Source: JBBRNH01 sp038247465 (lineage in GTDB: Bacteria > Bacteroidota > Bacteroidia > Cytophagales > Spirosomataceae). From it: a stretch of DNA of 21,128 nucleotides. Below are positions 15,601 to 21,128 of this stretch, one piece after another. Made by a program: the position numbers and the translations under genes. Within the stretch, counting starts at the first letter, position 1; each line of letters begins with the position of its first letter. The stretch spans positions 1-21,128 of the forward strand of contig JBBRUV010000031.1 of NCBI GenBank assembly GCA_038247465.1, given 5' to 3'. Under the pieces are notes generated by a model. The model did no database searches and was not told the origin of the DNA. It was given only the letters and a program-made list of their open reading frames with translations.

Positions 15601-16720
15601 CGACATTCAGTTGGCCGTTGACGCTGATTTGCAGGTGTCTTTGCAAAACGCGCTGGCCGGTTCTGATTACCGAAACAAGCGTATTTCGGTCGTGGTGAGC
15701 GATGCCAAAACCGGCGATGTGCTGGCTTCGGCCCTGAATCCGTTGCCTAATCTGGCCGCGCCCGACGCCTTGCTCTTGACCGATACAGACCGTCAAAAAC
15801 TGCCGTATCCCGTTACCGAGCGCGATCTGGGACTGACCTACCCCACTGCACCCGGCTCAACGGCCAAGATTCTGACGGCGATGGCCGGATTCAACAAAGC
15901 CGGAGAATCAGCCGCCCAAACAACGTACCGCATTGGTTGTGAAGAGATTATCCGCCGGGGCCGCGCCGAATCAGAACCCTGTGGCGAATCGGTGGCGATG
16001 CGTCAGGCGATTGTCCGGTCGAGCAACGTCTATTTTATCCGGCTCGCCAACGAACTGGTGTTGGATGATCAACTTGCTGATTTATACCTCGCAACCGGCA
16101 TGAACATTGATTTTGTCGGCGGTTACACCTTTTCTAACACGCATACCGAAGCCGACCGCACCCAAATTCGGCAGCACTGGCGCGATTCGTCATTTGTCGT
16201 AAACCGGGGATTTTATCAGATTACGCGCTACCCCAAACGCTACCGAAGCGAGTTTTCGGGATTGGCCTGGGGGCAGGGGCAACTCACGAGCACCCCGGCA
16301 GCGTTGGGGCGCCTGGCCGGCGCCATTGCCAACGGCGGCATTCTGCAACCGTCTCGTTACCTGCTGCGCCGGGCCAGAAAATTAGTGTTACCTACTGAAG
16401 GTCAGCGCGTTGCCCGGCAAGCTGGTTACGCCAGTCAATTGCAGACGTTTATGATTGAGCAGTCGAACCCAACTGCCGGGCGGGCAAAAATCAGCGTAGC
16501 GCGGGTAGCGGGCAAAACCGGAACGCCCGAACGCATGGTAGCCGGGCGCAAACGGAACGATGGCTGGTACGTGTTTTTCGCGCCCACGCCCGATGGCCGC
16601 TCCCGAACGGTAGTCAGCATCCGCATCGAACTGGGTAACTCATCGGCAGAAGCCGTAGCGCTGGCAAACGCGGTGGTGGCTCCGTTATTGAACGAAAAAG
16701 GGTATTTGGGGAGTTTTTGA
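12680..16720 (+). CDS. SEDS glycosyltransferase (RodA/FtsW) - penicillin-binding transpeptidase fusion
   Basis: One 1346-residue frame joins both halves of a peptidoglycan synthase. Residues 7-24 are a membrane anchor; 30-295 lie outside, with a carboxypeptidase-regulatory-like beta unit (GELSGRVTTDGQPMAAVLVQ...ARTDADGQFAFTGL, 166-231) and LPDR repeats (196-214). Residues 299-794 form a multi-pass SEDS domain: FQPSEITK (442-449), GDMGPALV (498-505), GLGRG (637-641), HTDMMLPSMAEQIGGLG (650-666), ISVPFLSYGKISLIINL (724-740). Residues 830-1346 are a class B PBP: GTIYDRNG (831-838), active S1060-T-A-K1063, S1114-S-N1116, K1279-T-G. The product should polymerise lipid II and crosslink strands. No frameshift separates the parts. 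ATG 12680 gives a sensible anchor. Neighbouring kinases, phosphatase and FHA proteins suggest control by phosphorylation (inference). Confidence 0.93.
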   Translation: MPLHHERAYLLLTTLLLLGLFWRLYANLQPGLEKIEQGYATGQATNLQSGRAEHGLNPDSLRNLLTSGNYLEDPADIKLITDSLPAKLGQNNALDNLGGINKRSFAVLAPVAWRSPIGGEEFRSRLRVSRQQMGFDSVLYRQELNKPKSYPAIVSAGNGEGSPGNGELSGRVTTDGQPMAAVLVQLKRHPARPDTLPDRTRLNAALPDRALPDRFTYARTDADGQFAFTGLTNRLAYSAIPLKPGYEFGSRRGTTNLSGSETATFTGRPHRLRLIGTTIYGQLKADQAFTVRTPGEFRAVFWQIVAAFLAAFWAVHTVWSFRRFHPDALLLPILMLLTGLSVLTLLALQNPVQDTVFAGQAVQGVWLGLAGMTVLSQLNIGRFYAMWQFDPLAAFRTRQTFRLSGWTWLALALGLALLTLLAGTGPEGSGVRVNLSLLGLTFQPSEITKYLLLLFLAGFFAANEQQIRQLPDLRWRLGISLGAFVGTGLLLVIYLLLGDMGPALVVCFTFLIFYSIARGNLPVLLATGVGYGLMLWLLPGGWATLIGVAALIGYLIWRGEARSNTRFGWLALLAEAPVLLILVMAAFAFGDQLPFVGDRLADRKAMWLNPWNNDVYGGDHLAHSFWTLASGGFAGQGLGRGATNTLPAAHTDMMLPSMAEQIGGLGLVAVLLLVFMLLHRTFLHARRAGQPFSFFLVAGIAIATGVQFLLIAGGSLGLLPLTGISVPFLSYGKISLIINLMAMGVVFSVARRPGETVQREYLETHYDAVLTVGIAGFLAGVLILIGWLLPIISWQADDYIVRPARVVTRNGDPVYSYNPRIERLTRALAAGTIYDRNGLLLATSSADSVRHNLPRLRQTELDPARLEALAHKRLQRYYPFGEHLFYWIGDQNTGLFWGQANGYFAEATHLSELRGFDNRPQKNTLVTTDYRADRFSPPVRQARSLSVYDYGELAPALRAGLDSREVADRKARNRDIQLAVDADLQVSLQNALAGSDYRNKRISVVVSDAKTGDVLASALNPLPNLAAPDALLLTDTDRQKLPYPVTERDLGLTYPTAPGSTAKILTAMAGFNKAGESAAQTTYRIGCEEIIRRGRAESEPCGESVAMRQAIVRSSNVYFIRLANELVLDDQLADLYLATGMNIDFVGGYTFSNTHTEADRTQIRQHWRDSSFVVNRGFYQITRYPKRYRSEFSGLAWGQGQLTSTPAALGRLAGAIANGGILQPSRYLLRRARKLVLPTEGQRVARQAGYASQLQTFMIEQSNPTAGRAKISVARVAGKTGTPERMVAGRKRNDGWYVFFAPTPDGRSRTVVSIRIELGNSSAEAVALANAVVAPLLNEKGYLGSF

Positions 16721-16815
16721 CAGGAGAAGACGCACTGTGTTGCGTCTCACTGCCGGACGGTACACCGATGATTTACGTGGTTCAACTTAACAAACCTCCT
16801 TCCTGAAATTTCTAT

Positions 16816-17730
16816 ATGCCTTTCCTGCAAAACCTAAAAAACGCTTTCGGTCTCGGCCCGGCACATTCGCAGCCTGCCGCGCCCGACGAAGTGCCCCCGG
16901 AACCCAAACCGATTCTCCCAACGTCAACCCGCCCGCCCGGCCCCGGTTTGCCCCCCGCCGAACAAAAGCGCGACGACGTATTGCGGTTTGTGGTCGAAGC
17001 CCTGCGGCCTTACCAAAACGAACCCGGCGCGGCCCCTAAATCACTGAGATTGTGCATTTGGGCCGAAACACCCGCCGATGAAACGCTGTGTCAGGTGGCG
17101 GTGTGGAGCGGTGAGCCGGGCAAATTTCAGCGCGAACTCAACCGGCAATTAGTGAATCAGTACATTCAACTTCCGCCAAACTGGACGCTGACGGTTGAGT
17201 TTTTCCGGGACGAATTGCCAGACTGTACGTTTCGGCAAGGACGGCTGGGACTGGCAGTGCCGGTGAAGGCGAGAACAGACGTACCGTCCACGCTGCTTTC
17301 TAGTCAGGGATTAGCGCAACTAACAACCCTCGTCGGGCAAACCGAACAGCCTGTTTATCAGCTTGATCCAGGGCAGAAAGACCGCTATTGCATTGGGCGG
17401 GGCCGAACGGCGCAAACCCCGTCGGGCCGGATTCGGACCAACGATATTGTATTTCTGACCGACGATGACCCCGGCCTTGACCCACAACAAACGGACACAA
17501 ACGGGGCTGTGAGCCGGTTTCATGCCACCATCCGTTACGAAACCGACCGCCAACGCTACGTGCTGATCGCCGATACGGGGGGCCTGCCAGCGGGTGGCAA
17601 CAAAACCAAAATTCTGCACGCCGACGACACCGTAACGCGGGCCGACATGGCAGATATGGCGTATCTGCTCCGTGCTGGCGACCAAATCGAACTCGGCGGG
17701 GCCGCCAAACTGGTATTCGACCTCATCTGA
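16816..17730 (+). CDS. FHA domain protein (C-terminal FHA)
   Basis: The 304-aa soluble protein ends in a canonical FHA domain (about 190-302): YCIGRGR with conserved GR at 194-195, RTNDIVF, AVSRFHATIRYE with S233-x-x-H236, a VLIADTGG section in place of S.NGT, and LLRAGDQIELGG before the final strand. Insertions rich in Asp/Thr lie between strands. Residues 17-50 are Pro-rich linker; 53-150 form an alpha/beta region (SLRLCIWAET...FQRELNRQLVNQYIQ...WTLTVEFFRDE) whose strand/helix order resembles that of the first FHA protein of this cluster. It lies 95 bp after the SEDS-PBP gene and 8 bp before the acetyltransferase gene. A likely role is docking onto phosphothreonines made by the upstream kinases, perhaps on the fused synthase. 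Confidence 0.85.
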   Translation: MPFLQNLKNAFGLGPAHSQPAAPDEVPPEPKPILPTSTRPPGPGLPPAEQKRDDVLRFVVEALRPYQNEPGAAPKSLRLCIWAETPADETLCQVAVWSGEPGKFQRELNRQLVNQYIQLPPNWTLTVEFFRDELPDCTFRQGRLGLAVPVKARTDVPSTLLSSQGLAQLTTLVGQTEQPVYQLDPGQKDRYCIGRGRTAQTPSGRIRTNDIVFLTDDDPGLDPQQTDTNGAVSRFHATIRYETDRQRYVLIADTGGLPAGGNKTKILHADDTVTRADMADMAYLLRAGDQIELGGAAKLVFDLI

Positions 17731-17738
17731 TTTTTAGC

Positions 17739-18332
17739 ATGCCGACCATCACAACCGCCCAAACCGAAGCCGACCTGCGCGGCATTTTGGCCCTCCAGCA
17801 ACAAAACCTGAAACGCAATCTATCTGCCGATGTGCAGGCCGATCAGGGGTTTATAACGTTGCAATACACCCTTGCCCAGATGCAGCAAATGCACGAAGCC
17901 GCGCCGAGTGTTGTCGCTAAAGACGGCGAAACGGTGGTTGGGTATGCCCTTGTTACTACGCCCGATATGCGGCAGTTTATCCCCGAACTCGGTACGCTGT
18001 TCGATCAGATTGACACGCTGACGTATCAGGAAAAACCCCTGAACGGGTTTCCGTACTACGTGATGGGGCAGGTTTGCGTGGCCGATGGCTACCGGGGGCA
18101 GGGCATTTTCGACGCGATGTATGCCTACCACCAAACCGTTTACCAGTCTGGTTACCAACTGCTTGTCACCGATATTTCGGCCCGGAATACGCGCTCCATC
18201 CGCGCCCATGAACGGGTGGGTTTCCGGCCCATCGCCCGGTTTTATGAAATCACGGCGGGCGAAGAATGGATTGTGGTGGTCTGGGACTGGAGCGAAGCCA
18301 AGAACGCCATCGTGTCCACGCCATCGGCGTAG
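17739..18332 (+). CDS. GNAT-family N-acetyltransferase
   Basis: The 197-aa protein carries the GNAT acetyl-CoA site: VMGQVCVADGYRGQGIFDAMY at about 108-128, with the pyrophosphate loop YRGQGI, then NTRSIRAHERVGF (150-162), the late alpha/beta motif typical of the fold. It transfers an acetyl group from acetyl-CoA to an amine; whether the acceptor is a small molecule or a protein cannot be told. It starts 8 bp after the FHA gene, so it may be the last gene of the cluster by read-through. Its last 91 bp overlap, tail to tail, the end of the reductase gene on the other strand. Functional connection to cell-wall signalling is not evident. Confidence 0.85.
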   Translation: MPTITTAQTEADLRGILALQQQNLKRNLSADVQADQGFITLQYTLAQMQQMHEAAPSVVAKDGETVVGYALVTTPDMRQFIPELGTLFDQIDTLTYQEKPLNGFPYYVMGQVCVADGYRGQGIFDAMYAYHQTVYQSGYQLLVTDISARNTRSIRAHERVGFRPIARFYEITAGEEWIVVVWDWSEAKNAIVSTPSA

Positions 18333-19354
18333 TCGGTGAGGGCCGGCCGCTGGGTTTGCCCGAACGCCACCGAGCCGGGATACCAGCCCCGGCCCGAACC
18401 GGCCTGCGCCGACGCAACGACCTGAATCTTATCCGCGCAGGCCGCCAATTGCCGGGACAAATCGGCCTGATCGCGGTAGTGGCGGTAGAAAACCACCGAA
18501 ATCGGCGACACTAAACTGTCGCCCGGCGTTGGCGTAAGGAGCAGAAAGCCGTTGTCGAAGTGCGGGGTGCCATTGATGAGCAGGATTGACTTGTTATAGT
18601 CGTAATTGTTCAGGTATTTGTGGTGATTCCTGAACTCGTCAAGGCGTGGGTCAAGGGTTTGCAGCAACGGCACAACATCGTAGGGGCTACCGTCTATGTT
18701 TTCGGGTACAAACAGCGTTGAGACATTACGGCAACCGAGACCATAATAATCGAGCAGGTCGTTACCGAGCCGGGCAAATTCGTCGGGGGTTTCTTCGCCC
18801 ATCAGTACGGCTACCGAGGTGCGGTTTCGGCGGATGATGTGCGGTTTGCTGGCGAAGTAATACTCAAAATAGCGGGCCGTGTTGTCGGAGCCGGTCGCGA
18901 TATAGGCATCTGCCGCGTTGAGCCGGTCGGCAACTTCGATTCGTTGACCGAGATCAGGCGCTAATTCATTTATTTTTTGTATTAAGTATTGGATTAGTAC
19001 AAAATCGGAGGAGCTTAACTTGACCAATGCCCGGTGACCGCTTATCAGTACAGACAGCAGATCATGAAAGCCAACCGCCGGAATGTTGCCTGCCATCACC
19101 ATACCGACGGTATGCGTAGTGTCATCGGTCAGCGGTGCATTTACCGCATATCGGCCAACCCAATCGGTGAGTTTATCGGCATCTAAAAAATCGCTGGCAA
19201 TGGCTTGCAGCGATTTCAGGACGGTTTCGGGCGTAAACCAGTTGTTTTTACTGTGAGCGCGGTGGGCAATTTCGGTCAGTTCGGGTTGGGCCGCTGCCGA
19301 GTGGAGGTGCGCGCCAAGAGCTGCCAAAGCATGAATACGTTCAGAAAGAGTCAT
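18242..19354 (-). CDS. LuxC-like acyl-CoA reductase
   Basis: The 370-aa reverse-strand protein matches the acyl-CoA reductase (LuxC) family of the aldehyde dehydrogenase fold: MVMAGNIPAVGFHDLLSVLISG (86-107), VKLSSSD (111-117), IATGSDNTARYFEYYF (152-167), RRNRTSVAVL and GLGCRNVSTLF with likely catalytic C208. The end TDYADGVDTMAFL is usual for the family. It should reduce an acyl-CoA or acyl carrier to an aldehyde with NAD(P)H. ATG at 19354 was chosen; an upstream in-frame ATG at 19423 would add 23 residues and run back over the divergent promoter. It faces away from the ferredoxin gene, and I recall this pairing as recurrent in Bacteroidota, suggesting a linked redox role. Its last 91 bp overlap the acetyltransferase gene end. 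Confidence 0.87.
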   Translation of the reverse strand: MTLSERIHALAALGAHLHSAAAQPELTEIAHRAHSKNNWFTPETVLKSLQAIASDFLDADKLTDWVGRYAVNAPLTDDTTHTVGMVMAGNIPAVGFHDLLSVLISGHRALVKLSSSDFVLIQYLIQKINELAPDLGQRIEVADRLNAADAYIATGSDNTARYFEYYFASKPHIIRRNRTSVAVLMGEETPDEFARLGNDLLDYYGLGCRNVSTLFVPENIDGSPYDVVPLLQTLDPRLDEFRNHHKYLNNYDYNKSILLINGTPHFDNGFLLLTPTPGDSLVSPISVVFYRHYRDQADLSRQLAACADKIQVVASAQAGSGRGWYPGSVAFGQTQRPALTDYADGVDTMAFLASLQSQTTTIHSSPAVIS

Positions 19355-19384
19355 GATATTCCAACGGGCGAAATAAAAAATTGG

Positions 19385-19415
19385 TTTGTCGCCAACCTTT
19401 AAATAATTATATTTG
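19385..19415 (+). promoter_or_regulatory. Bacteroidota-type promoter for the ferredoxin gene
   Basis: TTTG at 19385-19388 and TATATTTG at 19408-19415 are exactly 19 bp apart, a perfect match to TTTG-N19-TAnnTTTG. Transcription would begin near 19422, leaving a leader of about 46 nt before ATG 19468. It lies in the divergent region shared with the acyl-CoA reductase gene. Confidence 0.8.
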
Positions 19416-19467
19416 TTGTCCAATTTCAGGAATCAAATCTTAACTACGCAATAAATCTGTACCGGCT

Positions 19468-19818
19468 ATGGCAATCATGATCACCGACGAGTGCATCAAC
19501 TGCGGGGCCTGCGAACCCGAATGTCCCAACACTGCCATCTATGAAGGAGGTATGGAGTGGACATGGAGCGGTGGCACCAAATTAGACGAAGTTGACTTCG
19601 GCGACGGCACCGTGATTGCGGGTAAAGCGCCACAGTCACCCGTTTCGAGCGAGTTTTATTATATCGTCTCCGATAAATGCACGGAGTGTCAGGGGTTCCA
19701 CGAAGAACCACAATGCGCGGCCGTTTGCCCGGTTGACTGCTGCGTGCCGGACCCTGACCGGGTTGAAGACGAAGAGACGTTGCTCGCCAAAAAAGCATGG
19801 CTCCACGCCGAAGCGTAG
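19468..19818 (+). CDS. 2[4Fe-4S] ferredoxin (4Fe-4S dicluster protein)
   Basis: The 116-aa protein carries two cluster motifs: C9-x2-C12-x2-C15-x3-C19-P, and C71-x2-C74-x8-C83-x3-C87-P with an additional CC at 91-92. The eight-residue spacing in the second motif (around CTECQGFHEEPQC) marks the YfhL/Alvin-type low-potential ferredoxins. Between them is an acidic insert (DEVDFGDGTV). It carries single electrons in the cytoplasm. It has its own strong promoter and is followed by a palindrome and a terminator at 19925-19951, so it is probably monocistronic. The divergent acyl-CoA reductase may be functionally tied, but that enzyme class normally uses NAD(P)H, so the link is unproved. Confidence 0.93.
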   Translation: MAIMITDECINCGACEPECPNTAIYEGGMEWTWSGGTKLDEVDFGDGTVIAGKAPQSPVSSEFYYIVSDKCTECQGFHEEPQCAAVCPVDCCVPDPDRVEDEETLLAKKAWLHAEA

Positions 19819-19827
19819 CTTGCATAA

Positions 19828-19904
19828 CTTTTGTCATTCCGACGACAGGAGGAATCTACGTTTCAAGGCCAAATAGATTCCTCCTGTCGTCGGAATGACG
19901 AAAG
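19828..19904. repeat. Long palindrome (31-bp arms, 15-nt loop)
   Basis: The arm 19833-19858 (GTCATTCCGACGACAGGAGG then AATCTA) is the perfect reverse complement of 19874-19899. One G-T pair and four further pairs extend it to 19828/19904. The loop is 19859-19873. The sequence resembles short dispersed palindromic (REP/BIME-like) elements known from Bacteroidota genomes, but only one copy is present here. It lies 9 bp after the ferredoxin stop and would fold into a very stable mRNA hairpin. Confidence 0.9.
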
Positions 19905-19924
19905 CCGCGACAAGAACAAAGCAG

Positions 19925-19951
19925 CCGACCCGTAACTGGGTCGGTTTTTTT
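19925..19951 (+). terminator. Rho-independent terminator after the ferredoxin gene
   Basis: The stem CCGACCC (19925-19931) pairs with GGGTCGG (19938-19944) around a 6-nt loop and is followed at once by seven T residues. Confidence 0.92.
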
Positions 19952-20165
19952 GTTTTTATCGCAATACAAAAAATGCTGTTCTATTCATTTTTTTATCCTA
20001 ATATTAGATATTATGCTTAAACTTTAAGATGTTTTAAAGATTTTTTGGCTTTTTTGTCAAAATCATCTTTAAATATGACCCACCCTCTTGCAATAGAAAA
20101 ATATGGTTATAATCTTTGCAGAACCAATAATCATTGGCAGAATCACTATACGACAAAATTAAATT
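19952..20165 (+). promoter_or_regulatory. AT-rich leader and promoter region of the porin gene
   Basis: This is the last part of the 347-bp gene-free stretch 19819-20165, whose first part holds the palindrome and terminator. It is far more AT-rich than the rest of the window. TTG at 20088-20090 and AATCTTTG at 20111-20118 are 20 bp apart, one mismatch from the Bacteroidota consensus; transcription would begin near 20125. Two small inverted repeats upstream, TAATAT-TAG-ATATTA (19999-20013) and CTTTAA-n6-TTAAAG (20022-20039), could be regulator sites or simple AT-rich symmetry. No RNA gene was recognised. Confidence 0.5.
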
Positions 20166-21128
20166 ATGAAGAAACTGATTTTACTAATAGCTTGTACGTT
20201 TTGTACAGTAGTTCTTCACGCGCAGGATTCAACATCAGCCGCTACGGGGAAATTCACCTTCTCTGGCTACATGGATACCTACTACATCGGTAACTTTAAC
20301 AACCCCAAGAGTCAGTCCAACCTCGGTTTGAATGGCGAAGGCGTGGGCAACGCACGGGCGTTTGATCAGCGGGCCGGGCAGTTTGGTATCGGGCTGATTC
20401 AGGCCAAAGCCGTGTACAGTTCCAGCAAAGTAGATGCGGTGATGGACCTCACCTTCGGGCCATTCTCTGACCTCGGCAATTACGGTAACGCTGTCGGGCC
20501 AATCGGCCCCGGCTCCACGGCTTTGGCCATCAAGCAGGCGTATATCACCCTGAAAGCGTCGCCGAAACTGACCTTCACGGCGGGGCAGTTCGGTACGCAC
20601 ATCGGCTACGAAGTCATTGACGCACCGGTCAATTATAATTACTCGCTCTCGAACCTGTTTAACAACGGGCCGTTTTATCACATCGGGGTGAAAGGCCAGT
20701 ATGTATTCAGTGACCGGGCGTACCTGATGCTTGGGCTGGTGAATAACGTGGACAACCTGTTCGACAACAACAAGAAAAAGGGGCTTATCGGGCAGTTCTT
20801 CTACTCGCCCCTGTCGGGCTGGAACGTCTATCTGAACGGCATTGTCTCCAACGAAGCCTCAGAAGACATCAACGGTACCAAAGCCGACAATTCCAACTAC
20901 TCGCTCTATGACCTGACGACTACCTACCAGGTTACGTCCAAGTTTTTTCTCGGCCTGAATGCAGCCGCTGGTTCACAAAAAGGTGATTATCAGGGCTATG
21001 GCGGCCCGGCAACGGCCAAGAGCTGGAGCGGTGTGGCGGTATATACCAACTACGCCATCACCGATAAATTTGGCTTGGGCGCACGGTATGAGACCTTCGA
21101 CAACAAAAACGGAGCGCGTGCGCTGACC
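20166..21128 (+). CDS. Outer-membrane porin-like beta-barrel protein, N-terminal part
   Basis: The frame is open from ATG 20166 to the window end (321 codons, no stop). A signal peptide (MKKLILLIACTFCTVVLHAQ, cut before or after the glutamine) leads to a chain of alternating aromatic/polar strands typical of an outer-membrane barrel: FTFSGYMDTYYIGNF, FGIGLIQAKAVYSS, VDAVMDLTFG, ALAIKQAYITLKASPKLTFTAGQF, YHIGVKGQYVF, WNVYLNGIVSN, FFLGLNAAAG, GVAVYTNYAITDKFGLGARYE. The order, with GYxDxYY near the start and AYITLK...TAGQF, resembles the Bacteroidota putative beta-barrel porin-2 family; substrate unknown. An overlapping frame from 20045 is non-coding. The rest of the barrel and the terminal strand lie beyond the window. 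Confidence 0.85.
   Translation, partial: MKKLILLIACTFCTVVLHAQDSTSAATGKFTFSGYMDTYYIGNFNNPKSQSNLGLNGEGVGNARAFDQRAGQFGIGLIQAKAVYSSSKVDAVMDLTFGPFSDLGNYGNAVGPIGPGSTALAIKQAYITLKASPKLTFTAGQFGTHIGYEVIDAPVNYNYSLSNLFNNGPFYHIGVKGQYVFSDRAYLMLGLVNNVDNLFDNNKKKGLIGQFFYSPLSGWNVYLNGIVSNEASEDINGTKADNSNYSLYDLTTTYQVTSKFFLGLNAAAGSQKGDYQGYGGPATAKSWSGVAVYTNYAITDKFGLGARYETFDNKNGARALT

Noticed and set aside
16728..16747. Perfect 7-bp hairpin (AGACGCA/TGCGTCT) after the SEDS-PBP gene as a terminator
   Set aside because: No T run follows; it may be a minor mRNA hairpin between the SEDS-PBP and FHA genes.
20045..20293. 82-codon frame ahead of the porin gene
   Set aside because: It overlaps the promoter and signal peptide in another frame, while the frame from 20166 stays open to the window end and encodes a signal peptide and barrel strands.
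1..21128. CRISPR array, intact insertion sequence, prophage or replication origin
   Set aside because: No spaced direct repeats, transposase with terminal inverted repeats, phage genes or DnaA-box cluster were seen; the only mobile-type sequence is the Rpn-like fragment and the palindrome.

Overview
The window looks like a chromosomal piece of a Bacteroidota bacterium, probably Cytophagales and close to Spirosoma or its relatives. This is inferred from Bacteroidota-type promoters (TTG-N19/20-TAnnTTTG at 547-576, 763-791 and 19385-19415), the lack of Shine-Dalgarno sequences, and the families present: DUF4412, a TonB C-terminal remnant, an Rpn-type nuclease remnant, the LuxC-like reductase/ferredoxin pair and a porin-like barrel. 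Core genes are GC-rich; the intergenic stretch before the last gene is AT-rich. The lineage call is inference and has not been checked by search.

Layout. (1) 1-445, minus strand: the 5' part of a cysteine desulfurase carrying a 15-bp tandem repeat at the window edge, preceded by a 48-codon stub of an XdhC-family gene. (2) 547-732: tRNA-Ser(UGA) with a good promoter and a terminator. (3) 815-5817, plus strand: unrelated metabolic genes, namely a fatty-acid-hydroxylase-type membrane di-iron enzyme, an orphan ABC ATPase, a secreted amidohydrolase, a Uma2 protein and an L-Ala-D/L-Glu-type dipeptide epimerase. (4) 5927-18332, plus strand: a DUF4412 secreted protein, then a tightly packed phospho-signalling and cell-wall cluster: FHA-like protein, 27-aa membrane microprotein, membrane-anchored PP2C phosphatase, membrane-anchored Ser/Thr kinase, soluble paralogous Ser/Thr kinase, two gene fragments (TonB tail and Rpn tail), a 1346-aa protein fusing a RodA/FtsW-type SEDS glycosyltransferase to a penicillin-binding transpeptidase, a second FHA protein, and a GNAT acetyltransferase. 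(5) 18242-19354, minus strand: a LuxC-like acyl-CoA reductase, divergent from a 2[4Fe-4S] ferredoxin (19468-19818). (6) 19819-20165: a 31-bp-arm palindrome, a rho-independent terminator and an AT-rich promoter region. (7) 20166-end: the N-terminal two-thirds or so of an outer-membrane porin-like barrel.

The main point of interest is region 4. Its gene set (FHA, PP2C, STPK, RodA, PbpA, FHA) matches the classic actinobacterial fhaA-fhaB-pstP-rodA-pbpA-pknA-pknB locus that links Ser/Thr phosphorylation to peptidoglycan synthesis, but here it is in an apparent Bacteroidota genome, with the polymerase and the crosslinker made as one polypeptide. My working model (inference) is that kinase, phosphatase and FHA readers control the activity of a fused SEDS-bPBP synthase. 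Both kinases have lost the second and third glycines of the nucleotide-binding loop, the phosphatase carries an unusual extracytoplasmic domain, and two decayed gene tails sit inside the cluster.
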